From Candidatus Kaiserbacteria bacterium RIFCSPHIGHO2_02_FULL_54_11b (lineage in GTDB: Bacteria > Patescibacteriota > Minisyncoccia > Phycocordibacterales > UBA2100), in NCBI GenBank assembly GCA_001781275.1, contig MFLH01000012.1:13455-21395 (forward strand): a stretch of DNA of 7,941 nt, in the 5' to 3' direction. Shown one piece after another: positions 1-5,805 of this stretch. The stretch's first letter is position 1, and each line of letters begins with the position of its first letter. The position numbers and the translations under genes are program-made. The notes beneath the pieces are model-generated. The model was not told the origin of the DNA, did not search any database, and saw only the letters and a program-made list of their open reading frames with translations.

Positions 1-1160
1 CAAAAGAGATCAAAGGGTACTACAACGGTTTTTCAAATGAAGCACTCTGGCCGCTGTGCCATATGGCGCACGTGCGTCCCGAATTCCGCAAAGAAGACTG
101 GACAGAATACCGAAAGGTAAATGGGCTATTCGCGAAGACCCTTCTCGATGAAATACGCCACATCGAGCGGCCGATCGTCCTGGTGCAGGATTACCACCTC
201 GCGCTCGTGCCTGCGATGATAAAGAAAAGCCGGCCCGATGCGCAGATCGCAATGTTCTGGCATATTCCATGGCCTTCGGCAGCCCAATTCAGCATCTGTC
301 CGTGGCGCAAAGAGATACTCGAGGGCATGCTCGGAGCAGATCTCCTCGGCTTCCATACGCAACAGTATGGCAACAACTTCATGGATACCGTGGGCAACGA
401 GGTCGAATCACGCATTGATTACGAACACTTCTCCATTTTCCGGGACGACCATCGTACATTCGTCAAACCGCTTCCCATCTCAATAGCGTTCCCCGGAAGT
501 GCCGAGCGACTGGAGCAGCCCGACCGAAGCATACTTTTGCATCTGAATATCCATACCCCTCACTTGATACTCGGGGTCGATCGCCTCGACTACATCAAGG
601 GAATTCCGGAGCGTTTCCGCGGCTTCGAATTCCTTTTGGATGCGCATCCCGAATATCGCGAAAAACTCACCATGTTGCAGATCGCATCTCCTACCCGCGA
701 ATCGGTCGAGAAATACACGGAGTATCGGGAATTGGTGCGAAAAGAAGCCGAGCGTATCAATGAAAAATTCGGGACACGAGACTGGAAACCGATCACTCTG
801 GAAGAAAGAAGCTATTCGCATGCGGAACTCCGGCAGCTCTACCAGCTGGCGAACGTATGCACGGTCACGTCGTTGCATGACGGCATGAATTTGGTCGCCA
901 AAGAGTTTGCTGCGGCGCGCAACGATGAAAGCGGCGTCCTCATCCTGAGCCAATTTACGGGCGCTTCACACGACATGAAGGGTGCGCTCATCATCAACCC
1001 ATACAGTGCAGAGGAGACCTCGTCTGCGCTCAATACGGCGCTTTCCATGCCAAAGGCCGAGCAACATCGCCGCATGAAGACGATGCGCGCTTCTGTCCGC
1101 GATTACAATATCTACCGATGGTCAGCCGAACTCATCAAGGCGCTCTCACAACTTGACTAG
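1..1160 (+). CDS. otsA: Trehalose-6-phosphate synthase, 5'-truncated by the window edge
   Basis: Glycosyltransferase family 20 enzyme that joins UDP-glucose and glucose-6-phosphate to give trehalose-6-phosphate in the cytoplasm. The frame is open from base 3 with no start codon in the window, and the first residues, YYNGFSNEALWPLCH, match the conserved N-terminal block of the family, so the ATG at 63 is internal. About 385 residues are visible against roughly 470 for E. coli OtsA, so around 90 N-terminal residues are missing. Further landmarks are QDYHLALVP (from base 186), FWHIPWPS, the GVDRLDYIKG block with its Arg at 582 and Lys at 597 (the phosphate and UDP contacts in OtsA), and LHDGMNLVAKEF near 873-908. 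The gene stops at TAG 1158-1160, two bases before otsB. A related enzyme such as glucosylglycerol-phosphate synthase is possible, but the otsB partner favours trehalose. Confidence 0.95.
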   Translation, partial: KEIKGYYNGFSNEALWPLCHMAHVRPEFRKEDWTEYRKVNGLFAKTLLDEIRHIERPIVLVQDYHLALVPAMIKKSRPDAQIAMFWHIPWPSAAQFSICPWRKEILEGMLGADLLGFHTQQYGNNFMDTVGNEVESRIDYEHFSIFRDDHRTFVKPLPISIAFPGSAERLEQPDRSILLHLNIHTPHLILGVDRLDYIKGIPERFRGFEFLLDAHPEYREKLTMLQIASPTRESVEKYTEYRELVRKEAERINEKFGTRDWKPITLEERSYSHAELRQLYQLANVCTVTSLHDGMNLVAKEFAAARNDESGVLILSQFTGASHDMKGALIINPYSAEETSSALNTALSMPKAEQHRRMKTMRASVRDYNIYRWSAELIKALSQLD

Positions 1161-1162
1161 CT

Positions 1163-1921
1163 ATGAGGGATGCCGATCGGCACGTTGAGGCGATTCTTTC
1201 GCGCATTCGGACAGAAGGTTGCGTTCTGATGCTTGACTTCGACGGCACGCTCGCGCCCCTTGTATCTGATCCGCGACGAGCTCGCATGGGGGCACAGACC
1301 CATCACGCACTCGCATCAGTCGTGCAATGCTATCCCACTGCCGTTATTACGGGCCGCACGCTTGCGGATGTACGGACCCGCGTCCCTATTCGCGGGATCT
1401 CATTTGCCGGGAATCACGGACTGGAGTGGTCTGTGCGGGGAAAGACACATCGCGTGCGCATACCGCGAGTCCTCCGTCGCGCGCTCGGCGCCATCCGTAC
1501 CCGCCTGCGCTCTTTGGGACGACGATATCAAGGTATCTATATCGAAGATAAAACACACACACTCTCGCTCCACTATCGTCATGTCCCGCGTTCGAAACAC
1601 GTCGCACTACGCGCGGAAATTAAAAAAGCGGTGAAAGAGGTCGGGGATCTTCGCATCGTGGATGGTATCTACGTTTGTAATGTTTTACCGGCGGTACGAC
1701 ACGATAAAGGGACGGTGGCGCGGAAGATACTCGCTTCTCTCTCAGGCAGAGGCAAACCTGCGCCCGTGTTTATCGGAGATGATGTGACCGATGAAGATGC
1801 GTTCCGTGTTTTTACAAAGGGTATCACGATCAAGGTCGGCAAGTCCCCGAGCGCTGCGCGGTACTACTTCACGTCCCGCGCCGGAGTCGACAGGTTTCTG
1901 CGCGCTGTTGCGAAAATGTAA
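1163..1921 (+). CDS. otsB: Trehalose-6-phosphate phosphatase
   Basis: HAD-superfamily phosphatase of 252 residues that removes phosphate from trehalose-6-phosphate to give trehalose. HAD motif I is MLDFDGTLAPL, with the predicted nucleophile Asp25 and acid/base Asp27. Motif II is VITGR (61-65). FAGNHGLEW (81-89) is the OtsB-type cap-linked block. Motif III Lys182 lies in RHDKGT, and motif IV is IGDDVTDEDAF (204-214). The length is normal for the family. The ATG at 1163 lies two bases after the otsA stop and no separate ribosome binding site is visible, so translation is probably coupled to otsA. The substrate is assigned from the family and the neighbour, not from sequence alone. The middle of the protein (about 92-122) is rich in Arg. 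Confidence 0.94.
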   Translation: MRDADRHVEAILSRIRTEGCVLMLDFDGTLAPLVSDPRRARMGAQTHHALASVVQCYPTAVITGRTLADVRTRVPIRGISFAGNHGLEWSVRGKTHRVRIPRVLRRALGAIRTRLRSLGRRYQGIYIEDKTHTLSLHYRHVPRSKHVALRAEIKKAVKEVGDLRIVDGIYVCNVLPAVRHDKGTVARKILASLSGRGKPAPVFIGDDVTDEDAFRVFTKGITIKVGKSPSAARYYFTSRAGVDRFLRAVAKM

Positions 1922-1934
1922 GACGGGCGTGAGG

Positions 1935-1949
1935 GTATACACTTGGTAC
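1935..1949 (+). promoter_or_regulatory. Likely leaderless promoter of the copper ATPase gene (-10 TATACA)
   Basis: The hexamer TATACA at 1936-1941, preceded by G to form the palindrome GTATAC, ends eight bases before the ATG at 1950. Transcription starting 7-9 bases downstream of a -10 box would begin at or next to the start codon. No Shine-Dalgarno sequence is present and no good -35 box is seen at 16-18 bases. The same GTATAC-to-ATG spacing recurs at 4004 and, one base shorter, at 6293. Confidence 0.55.
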
Positions 1950-3959
1950 ATGGATCATTCTGCGCACGACCATCAAAACCACGATAAACCCTCCTTCGCT
2001 GAAGCTTCGGAGGGCAGGCATGCAGGGCACCATACAGAGGATTTTCTAAGGAAATTTTGGGTAACGCTCGCGCTCACCGTCCCGATATTTTTCTACTCGG
2101 AAATGGCGCACATGCTCTTCGGCCTGCGCGGGCCGGAATTTACGGGCTGGCGCTACATGCTGCTTGTGCTCGGCACGTTCGTCTTTTTCTATTGCGGCTG
2201 GGTATTCATCGCGGGTGCGTACCGGGAACTCCGTGCACGACTGCCCGGCATGATGACTCTGATCGCGATCGCGATCGCGACAGCCTATGCCTACAGTGCC
2301 GTTTCTATCCTTGCAGGCACAGGACACGATCTTCTCTTCGAGCTTGCCTCGCTCATCGCGGTGATGCTACTCGGTCATTGGATCGAGATGCGGGCGGTGC
2401 AGGGAGCGCAGGGCGCACTCAAAGAGCTGGCGAAATTACTTCCTGATACGGCGGAGGTTATTCGTGATGGAAAAACCGCACTCATCCCACTTTCCGGACT
2501 TCGCAGCGGGGATATCGTTTTGATAAAACCCGGTGCCAAGGTGCCCGCCGATGGAGTGATCGTAGAGGGAAGATCTGATCTCAACGAAGCTATCATCACG
2601 GGAGAATCGAAATTGGTCTCAAAAACGATAGACAGTGAGGTGATCGCCGGATCGATGAACGGCGATGGAAGCTTGAAAGTCAAGGTGACAAAAATAGGCG
2701 AACACACTTTTCTTGCCGGTGTCATGCGCCTCGTTGCCGATGCACAAGCGTCAAAATCACGCTTGCAAATACTCTCCGACAGAGCCGCCTTCTACCTCAC
2801 CATCATTGCTATATCAACTGGTGGTATCACGTTCGTGCTGTGGCTTCTTGCAGATGCGGGAATGGTCTTTGCGACAGAGCGTATGGTCGCGGTCTTGGTC
2901 ATCGCCTGCCCGCACGCGCTCGGGCTTGCGGTACCGCTCGTTGCTTCGATCTCTACGACGATGGCGGCGCGCAATGGTCTCCTCATCCGGCAGCGTTTGG
3001 CGCTCGAGGCGGCACGCACCGTCAGCGTCGTGCTTTTCGACAAGACGGGGACGCTCACGAAAGGTGAATTTGGTGTCGATACGATTGTCTCGGCAGAAGG
3101 ATATACGGAGTCAAATGTCTTGAAATTCGCCGCGTCCATAAACAGCCAATCCGAGCATTCGCTTGCGAAGGCAATAGTTGCTGAAGCGAATCAACGCGGG
3201 ATAGAGCTTCTGCCTATCTCCAATTTTGAGCGGATCGCAGGGAAGGGGGCGAAAGCGCGGGTCGAAGGCGCAGATGTCTTCGTCGGCAGCGAGGCCCTGT
3301 TTGATACCGATGTAAGGACGGCTGACATTCTTGCCTTGGAGAAGCAAGGCAAAACAGTCGTGCATATTGGTCGTGAGAGCCAACACATCGGCTCCATCGC
3401 GCTTGTTGACATCATTCGCCCCGAATCCCGCGAAGCCATCACTGCACTCAAAAAACTCGGTGTGAAGGTCGCGATGATAACGGGGGACTCGGAAGACGTC
3501 GCTGCGTGGGTGGCGCAAGATCTTGGCGTGGACCAGTATTTCGCACGGGTGTTGCCGCATGAAAAGGCGGAAAAGGTGAGACTCCTGCAATCACAGGGTC
3601 AGAAGGTGGCGATGGTGGGGGATGGTGTGAACGATGCGCCCGCGCTCACGCAGGCGGATCTCGGGATCGCCATCGGGGCGGGGACGAACGTGGCAATCGA
3701 ATCAGCGGGCATCATCCTCGTGCGGAGCGACCCGCGCGACATCCCGAAAATAATCCGGCTCTCGAAACTAACGTATGCGAAGATGATACAGAATCTCTTT
3801 TGGGCAACGGGCTACAACGTGGTTGCGCTCCCACTTGCCGCCGGAGTACTCTATGCGCAGGGCATCATCCTGCAACCAGCTCTTGCCGCGATTTTTATGT
3901 CTCTCTCGACCGTCATTGTGGCGATAAATGCGGTTTTTCTGCGCCGTAAAACCCTTTAA
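1950..3959 (+). CDS. copB: CopB-like copper-exporting P1B-type ATPase with His-rich N-terminus
   Basis: Integral membrane pump of 669 residues predicted to use ATP to export copper. The first 28 residues hold seven His (3, 6, 8, 11, 24, 27, 28) and no CxxC metal-binding domain, as in the P1B-3 (CopB) group. Helices lie at about 36-58, 67-90, 98-119, 126-145, 282-303, 311-335, 612-633 and 638-662. Group-defining residues are CPH (320-322) in helix 6, Asn615/Tyr622-Asn623/Pro628 in helix 7 and MSLST (650-654) in helix 8. Catalytic motifs are TGES (217-220), DKTGT with the phosphorylated Asp364, and GDGVND (557-562). The usual His-Pro pair of the nucleotide domain reads His403-Ser404. The frame stays open upstream to 1791 inside otsB, but the ATG at 1950 has a -10 box at leaderless spacing and begins the His-rich tail. 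Residues 14-23 come from an inserted hairpin repeat. Cu(I) versus Cu(II) preference cannot be read from sequence. Confidence 0.93.
   Translation: MDHSAHDHQNHDKPSFAEASEGRHAGHHTEDFLRKFWVTLALTVPIFFYSEMAHMLFGLRGPEFTGWRYMLLVLGTFVFFYCGWVFIAGAYRELRARLPGMMTLIAIAIATAYAYSAVSILAGTGHDLLFELASLIAVMLLGHWIEMRAVQGAQGALKELAKLLPDTAEVIRDGKTALIPLSGLRSGDIVLIKPGAKVPADGVIVEGRSDLNEAIITGESKLVSKTIDSEVIAGSMNGDGSLKVKVTKIGEHTFLAGVMRLVADAQASKSRLQILSDRAAFYLTIIAISTGGITFVLWLLADAGMVFATERMVAVLVIACPHALGLAVPLVASISTTMAARNGLLIRQRLALEAARTVSVVLFDKTGTLTKGEFGVDTIVSAEGYTESNVLKFAASINSQSEHSLAKAIVAEANQRGIELLPISNFERIAGKGAKARVEGADVFVGSEALFDTDVRTADILALEKQGKTVVHIGRESQHIGSIALVDIIRPESREAITALKKLGVKVAMITGDSEDVAAWVAQDLGVDQYFARVLPHEKAEKVRLLQSQGQKVAMVGDGVNDAPALTQADLGIAIGAGTNVAIESAGIILVRSDPRDIPKIIRLSKLTYAKMIQNLFWATGYNVVALPLAAGVLYAQGIILQPALAAIFMSLSTVIVAINAVFLRRKTL
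1989..2015 (+). repeat. Hairpin repeat inserted in frame in the ATPase N-terminus
   Basis: The arms CCCTCC (1989-1994) and GGAGGG (2009-2014) are perfect reverse complements around a 14-base loop that contains the palindrome GAAGCTTC (2001-2008). In the gene's frame it encodes PSFAEASEG, which interrupts an otherwise His/Asp-rich tail without shifting the frame. From memory, near-identical hairpins giving SFAxAxEGR peptides are scattered through Parcubacterial genomes. Only one copy is visible in this window, so the assignment to a repeat family rests on that recollection. Confidence 0.6.
2261..2278 (+). repeat. Short tandem repeat, three copies of GATCGC
   Basis: Three perfect copies of GATCGC run in tandem within the ATPase gene and encode IleAla pairs in the third membrane helix (IAIAIAT). 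The array contains two overlapping GCGATCGC octamers. Its length is a multiple of three per copy, so copy-number change would lengthen or shorten the helix without a frameshift. Confidence 0.8.
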
Positions 3960-4003
3960 ATAGACACCAGACTTATCCGCGTTCTTGCGTTTGAGGTACA
4001 CGA

Positions 4004-4018
4004 GTATACAGTAGTCGT
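4004..4018 (+). promoter_or_regulatory. Likely leaderless promoter (-10 TATACA) of the 4019 gene
   Basis: TATACA at 4005-4010 ends eight bases before the ATG at 4019 and sits in the palindrome GTATAC, exactly as at 1935. A poor -35 candidate, TTGCGT at 3985-3990, has a short 14-base spacer. No ribosome binding site is present. The 59-base gap after the ATPase gene contains no convincing terminator. Confidence 0.5.
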
Positions 4019-4396
4019 ATGGGTTTTCATGCATACACTCCTCTATTTCTGGTTATTCTTGTCATCGTGGCAGTGTTTGGTATGCCGCTTATGCTCGCGA
4101 GCCCAATGCACCACGACACGGGTTGTCCTTTTATGTCGGGTCAAGCGGCCATCTGTGTCGCGAGCATCCTAGAGCACATACAGCACTGGCAGATAGCGTT
4201 CGCAACTATTCTTGGAGAAATACTTCTGATTGCGGCGCTCGCGCTCGTCGCCGCGTGGCAATGGAAGACGCACGATCCGCCGCAGCGGAGTTTTGCACGC
4301 ATATGGATGCGGAGTCGCGCGCCGGATAGGCCGACGCTCTTGCAAGAGCTTTTTTCGCAGGGAATACTTAATCGGAGAGAATCATATAGTTTCTAG
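4019..4396 (+). CDS. Small membrane protein with a His/Cys cluster, putative metal binding
   Basis: This 125-residue protein has two hydrophobic helices (about 8-27 and 58-80). Between them lies a compact set of possible metal ligands: Met30, His31, His32, Cys36, Met39, Cys46, His53 and His56, in MHHDTGCPFMSG and a following LEHIQHW. The C-terminal tail, with LLQELFSQGIL at 107-117, is polar and probably cytoplasmic, or extracytoplasmic if the topology is reversed. I recognise the HHDxGCPFM...LEHIxxWQ layout from uncharacterised proteins of Parcubacteria, but know no assigned function. Its place directly after a copper pump and before two other likely copper-binding envelope proteins suggests a role in copper handling, which is inference. 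The start at 4019 is supported by the upstream -10 box. Confidence 0.72.
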   Translation: MGFHAYTPLFLVILVIVAVFGMPLMLASPMHHDTGCPFMSGQAAICVASILEHIQHWQIAFATILGEILLIAALALVAAWQWKTHDPPQRSFARIWMRSRAPDRPTLLQELFSQGILNRRESYSF

Positions 4397-4412
4397 ATCT
4401 TGCGATTAGCAA

Positions 4413-4426
4413 TTATCTGGAACTAT
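4413..4426 (+). promoter_or_regulatory. Weak candidate leaderless promoter (-10 TTATCT) of the 4427 gene
   Basis: TTATCT at 4413-4418 ends eight bases before the ATG at 4427, the same geometry as the other promoters here. The match to TATAAT is only moderate and no clear -35 is seen. The 30-base gap after the preceding stop would also allow read-through transcription. Confidence 0.3.
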
Positions 4427-4879
4427 ATGAAAACAGGACTTGTTATCGGGGGAGTCGTTGTCGTGCTCCTCACCGGCGGCACGTGGTGGTCGCAGTCGCT
4501 TCAGAATAGCGATCCCGAAATACTCTCCCGAAGCGGCTTGCACTGGCATCCGATGCTCGAAATATACGTTCGCGGCGAAAAGGTAGAGATACCGCAGAAT
4601 GTCGGCGTCGGACCGCAGTATGTTGCGAAGCCAACGTACGACGCGAGCATGCAAATGACGGCGATGCACACGCACGAGGATATCCCCGTCATTCATCTCG
4701 AGTTTCCGGGGCTCGTGCGGGAGAAGGATATCGTGCTCGGCAATTTCTTCCGCATCTGGGGCAAGGATATGCGTTCGTTTGGAGATACTATGCGCATGAC
4801 GGTCAACGGCGAAGAAAATACGGAGTACGAGAACTACGTCATGCACGACGGTGACAAGATAGAATTGAGATATGAGTAG
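4427..4879 (+). CDS. Membrane-anchored extracytoplasmic protein with HWH and HTH motifs
   Basis: The protein has 150 residues with one N-terminal hydrophobic helix (about 4-22), read as an uncleaved signal anchor, and a soluble domain of roughly 120 residues outside the membrane. The domain contains LHWHPMLEIYVRGEKVEIP (38-56), a Met-rich stretch leading into MHTHED (80-85), His90, IWGKD (110-114) and a C-terminal block MTVNGEENTEYENYVMHDGD. The paired HxH motifs and nearby Met residues are plausible copper ligands, though this is inference. Similar HWHP...MHTH proteins occur, from memory, in archaea and Patescibacteria without a characterised member. The frame is open further up to a TTG at 4400, but the ATG at 4427 puts the basic residue and helix in normal signal-anchor order and has a -10-like box before it. 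Confidence 0.78.
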   Translation: MKTGLVIGGVVVVLLTGGTWWSQSLQNSDPEILSRSGLHWHPMLEIYVRGEKVEIPQNVGVGPQYVAKPTYDASMQMTAMHTHEDIPVIHLEFPGLVREKDIVLGNFFRIWGKDMRSFGDTMRMTVNGEENTEYENYVMHDGDKIELRYE

Positions 4880-4894
4880 AGGGGAGGCGCCAGT

Positions 4895-4907
4895 TAATTA
4901 GTAATTA
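4895..4907. repeat. AT-rich double palindrome TAATTA-G-TAATTA upstream of the DUF305 gene
   Basis: Two copies of the self-complementary hexamer TAATTA flank a single G in the 49-base gap before the DUF305 gene. It could be an operator half-site pair or simply an AT-rich promoter-proximal sequence. It lies 21 bases before the start codon at 4929. A loose -10 candidate AATATC (4917-4922) lies between them. Confidence 0.3.
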
Positions 4908-4928
4908 TCAAACAAAAATATCAAACCT

Positions 4929-5513
4929 ATGCAAAAGAACACAATCATTATCGGACTCCTTCTGCTCGTCGTCGGGCTGGGAGTTGGCTATACTCTCGGC
5001 GGCGACAGGACTTCAATCGTAGGCAATCACATGATGCCCGACGGTTCGATGATGGGGCAGAATATCGACCAGCACTTTATCGTACAAATGATCCCGCATC
5101 ATGAAGGCGCGATCGAGATGGCGAGAGTCGCACTCGAACGCTCGAAGCGTCCGGAAATTCTTTCTCTTGCCAACGGCATCATCGAGTCGCAGCAGAAAGA
5201 GATCGATGATATGCGCGGATGGTACCAGAGTTGGTACGGCTCTACGCCACCCGCAGGCGGGATGGGCATGATGCATATGGGCAGCATGGAGGGGGACATC
5301 GATGTGCTCAAAACGATTTCCGCTTCGGATTTCGACCGCGCATTTATGGAGCAGATGATCCCGCATCACGAAATGGCGATCATGATGGTGCAGATGCTTG
5401 CGGCGGGGACCGAACGCGCCGAAATGAAACAGCTTGCCGAAAATATCCGGACCTCTCAGAGTCGGGAAATCGACATGATGCGAAGTTGGCTTGCCACGTG
5501 GTATGCTCGGTAA
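4929..5513 (+). CDS. DUF305 family copper-binding protein, membrane anchored
   Basis: A 194-residue protein with an N-terminal helix (about 5-24) acting as signal anchor and a DUF305 (CopM-type) domain outside the membrane. The domain is a tandem duplication of a four-helix-bundle half: MIPHHEGAIEM (54-64) and MIPHHEMAIMM (143-153) are the paired signature motifs, each followed by a helix ending in a DMRGW or MMRSW segment. A Met/His-rich linker, GMGMMHMGSM (111-120), joins the halves. DUF305 members such as cyanobacterial CopM bind copper in the periplasm, and DUF305 genes commonly neighbour copper pumps, as here. The ATG at 4929 is the natural start, with a Lys before the helix. No Shine-Dalgarno sequence is evident. 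Copper binding is inferred from the family and the ligands seen. Confidence 0.9.
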   Translation: MQKNTIIIGLLLLVVGLGVGYTLGGDRTSIVGNHMMPDGSMMGQNIDQHFIVQMIPHHEGAIEMARVALERSKRPEILSLANGIIESQQKEIDDMRGWYQSWYGSTPPAGGMGMMHMGSMEGDIDVLKTISASDFDRAFMEQMIPHHEMAIMMVQMLAAGTERAEMKQLAENIRTSQSREIDMMRSWLATWYAR

Positions 5514-5515
5514 GC

Positions 5516-5746
5516 ATGAAAAAGGTGAATTACAGAGCGACGAAAGGCGATAAGCGGGAGGTTCGGCAGGAAACGCACCTAACGCGGCCGCCGCGGCTTG
5601 AGGGTAGGGCGAAGAACGCCATGATGAAACTTGTTCGGAAGAAGAGGGCAACTAAGAAGGGGAAAATAGGCCCAAAGAAGCCGTTTGGTTTGAGCCGTGT
5701 CCAGACGAAAGCCTATCAGCTGCCCAGTCGCAGACGGAAAAAATAA
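5516..5746 (+). CDS. Small, very basic hypothetical protein
   Basis: A 76-residue reading frame begins two bases after the DUF305 stop. It holds 28 Lys/Arg (16 Lys, 12 Arg) against four acidic residues, with clusters such as VRKKRATKKGK (40-50) and a C-terminal RRRKK. It has no Cys, one His, no membrane helix and no fold I recognise. A nucleic-acid or membrane-surface binding role would fit the charge but is a guess. Arginine codons lean to CGG (6 of 12), with AGG/AGA making four and CGC only one, which may differ from the neighbours. The frame continues upstream through the DUF305 gene as a shadow, so only the part from the ATG at 5516 is proposed. No ribosome binding site is seen. It may instead be a non-coding trailer. 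Confidence 0.5.
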   Translation: MKKVNYRATKGDKREVRQETHLTRPPRLEGRAKNAMMKLVRKKRATKKGKIGPKKPFGLSRVQTKAYQLPSRRRKK

Positions 5747-5750
5747 TTCC

Positions 5751-5790
5751 AGGGAGATGTAACCCCGCGGGTTGTCCCTCGTTGAGAGGG
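5751..5790 (+). promoter_or_regulatory. Two overlapping, mutually exclusive hairpins before the 5806 gene
   Basis: Hairpin A pairs AGGGA (5751-5755) with TCCCT (5775-5779) around an inner stem AACCC/GGGTT (5761-5765 with 5769-5773). Hairpin B pairs CCCTC (5776-5780) with GAGGG (5786-5790) around GTTGA. They share 5776-5779, so only one can form at a time. No T-run follows, so a classical intrinsic terminator is doubtful. The element overlaps the likely promoter of the next gene, and may be a transcription end, an operator or a repeat element. Confidence 0.45.
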
Positions 5791-5799
5791 TGCTACTAT
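5772..5799 (+). promoter_or_regulatory. Likely leaderless promoter of the 5806 gene
   Basis: A -35-like TTGTCC (5772-5777) and a -10-like TACTAT (5794-5799) are separated by 16 bases, the best two-box promoter in the window. The -10 ends six bases before the ATG at 5806, consistent with transcription starting at the initiation codon. Hairpin B occupies most of the spacer. Confidence 0.5.
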
Positions 5800-5805
5800 T
5801 TGGTT

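Noticed and set aside
480..953. Minus-strand reading frame of 157 codons opposite otsA.
   Set aside because: It lies wholly within strongly conserved otsA coding sequence and shows no domain.
1791..1949. Upstream extension of the copper ATPase frame inside otsB, adding 53 residues.
   Set aside because: The added stretch overlaps otsB coding sequence, is Arg/Ser-rich without membrane or metal features, and the ATG at 1950 has a well-placed -10 box and begins the His-rich tail.
3960..4003. Terminator between the ATPase gene and the next gene.
   Set aside because: No GC-rich stem followed by a T-run is present; the genes may be co-transcribed as well as separately initiated.
4400..4426. TTG start adding nine residues to the HWH/HTH protein.
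   Set aside because: The ATG at 4427 gives a normal signal-anchor start and has a -10-like box in front; no ribosome binding site supports the TTG.
5013..5651. Minus-strand reading frame of 212 codons opposite the DUF305 gene.
   Set aside because: It is the antisense shadow of a clear DUF305 gene. Its His/Arg-rich product follows from the Met/His codons on the other strand, and no family is recognised.
5782..5805. TTG start adding eight residues to the flavin-fold protein.
   Set aside because: It lies in the loop of a hairpin and between the promoter boxes, so the transcript probably does not include it.
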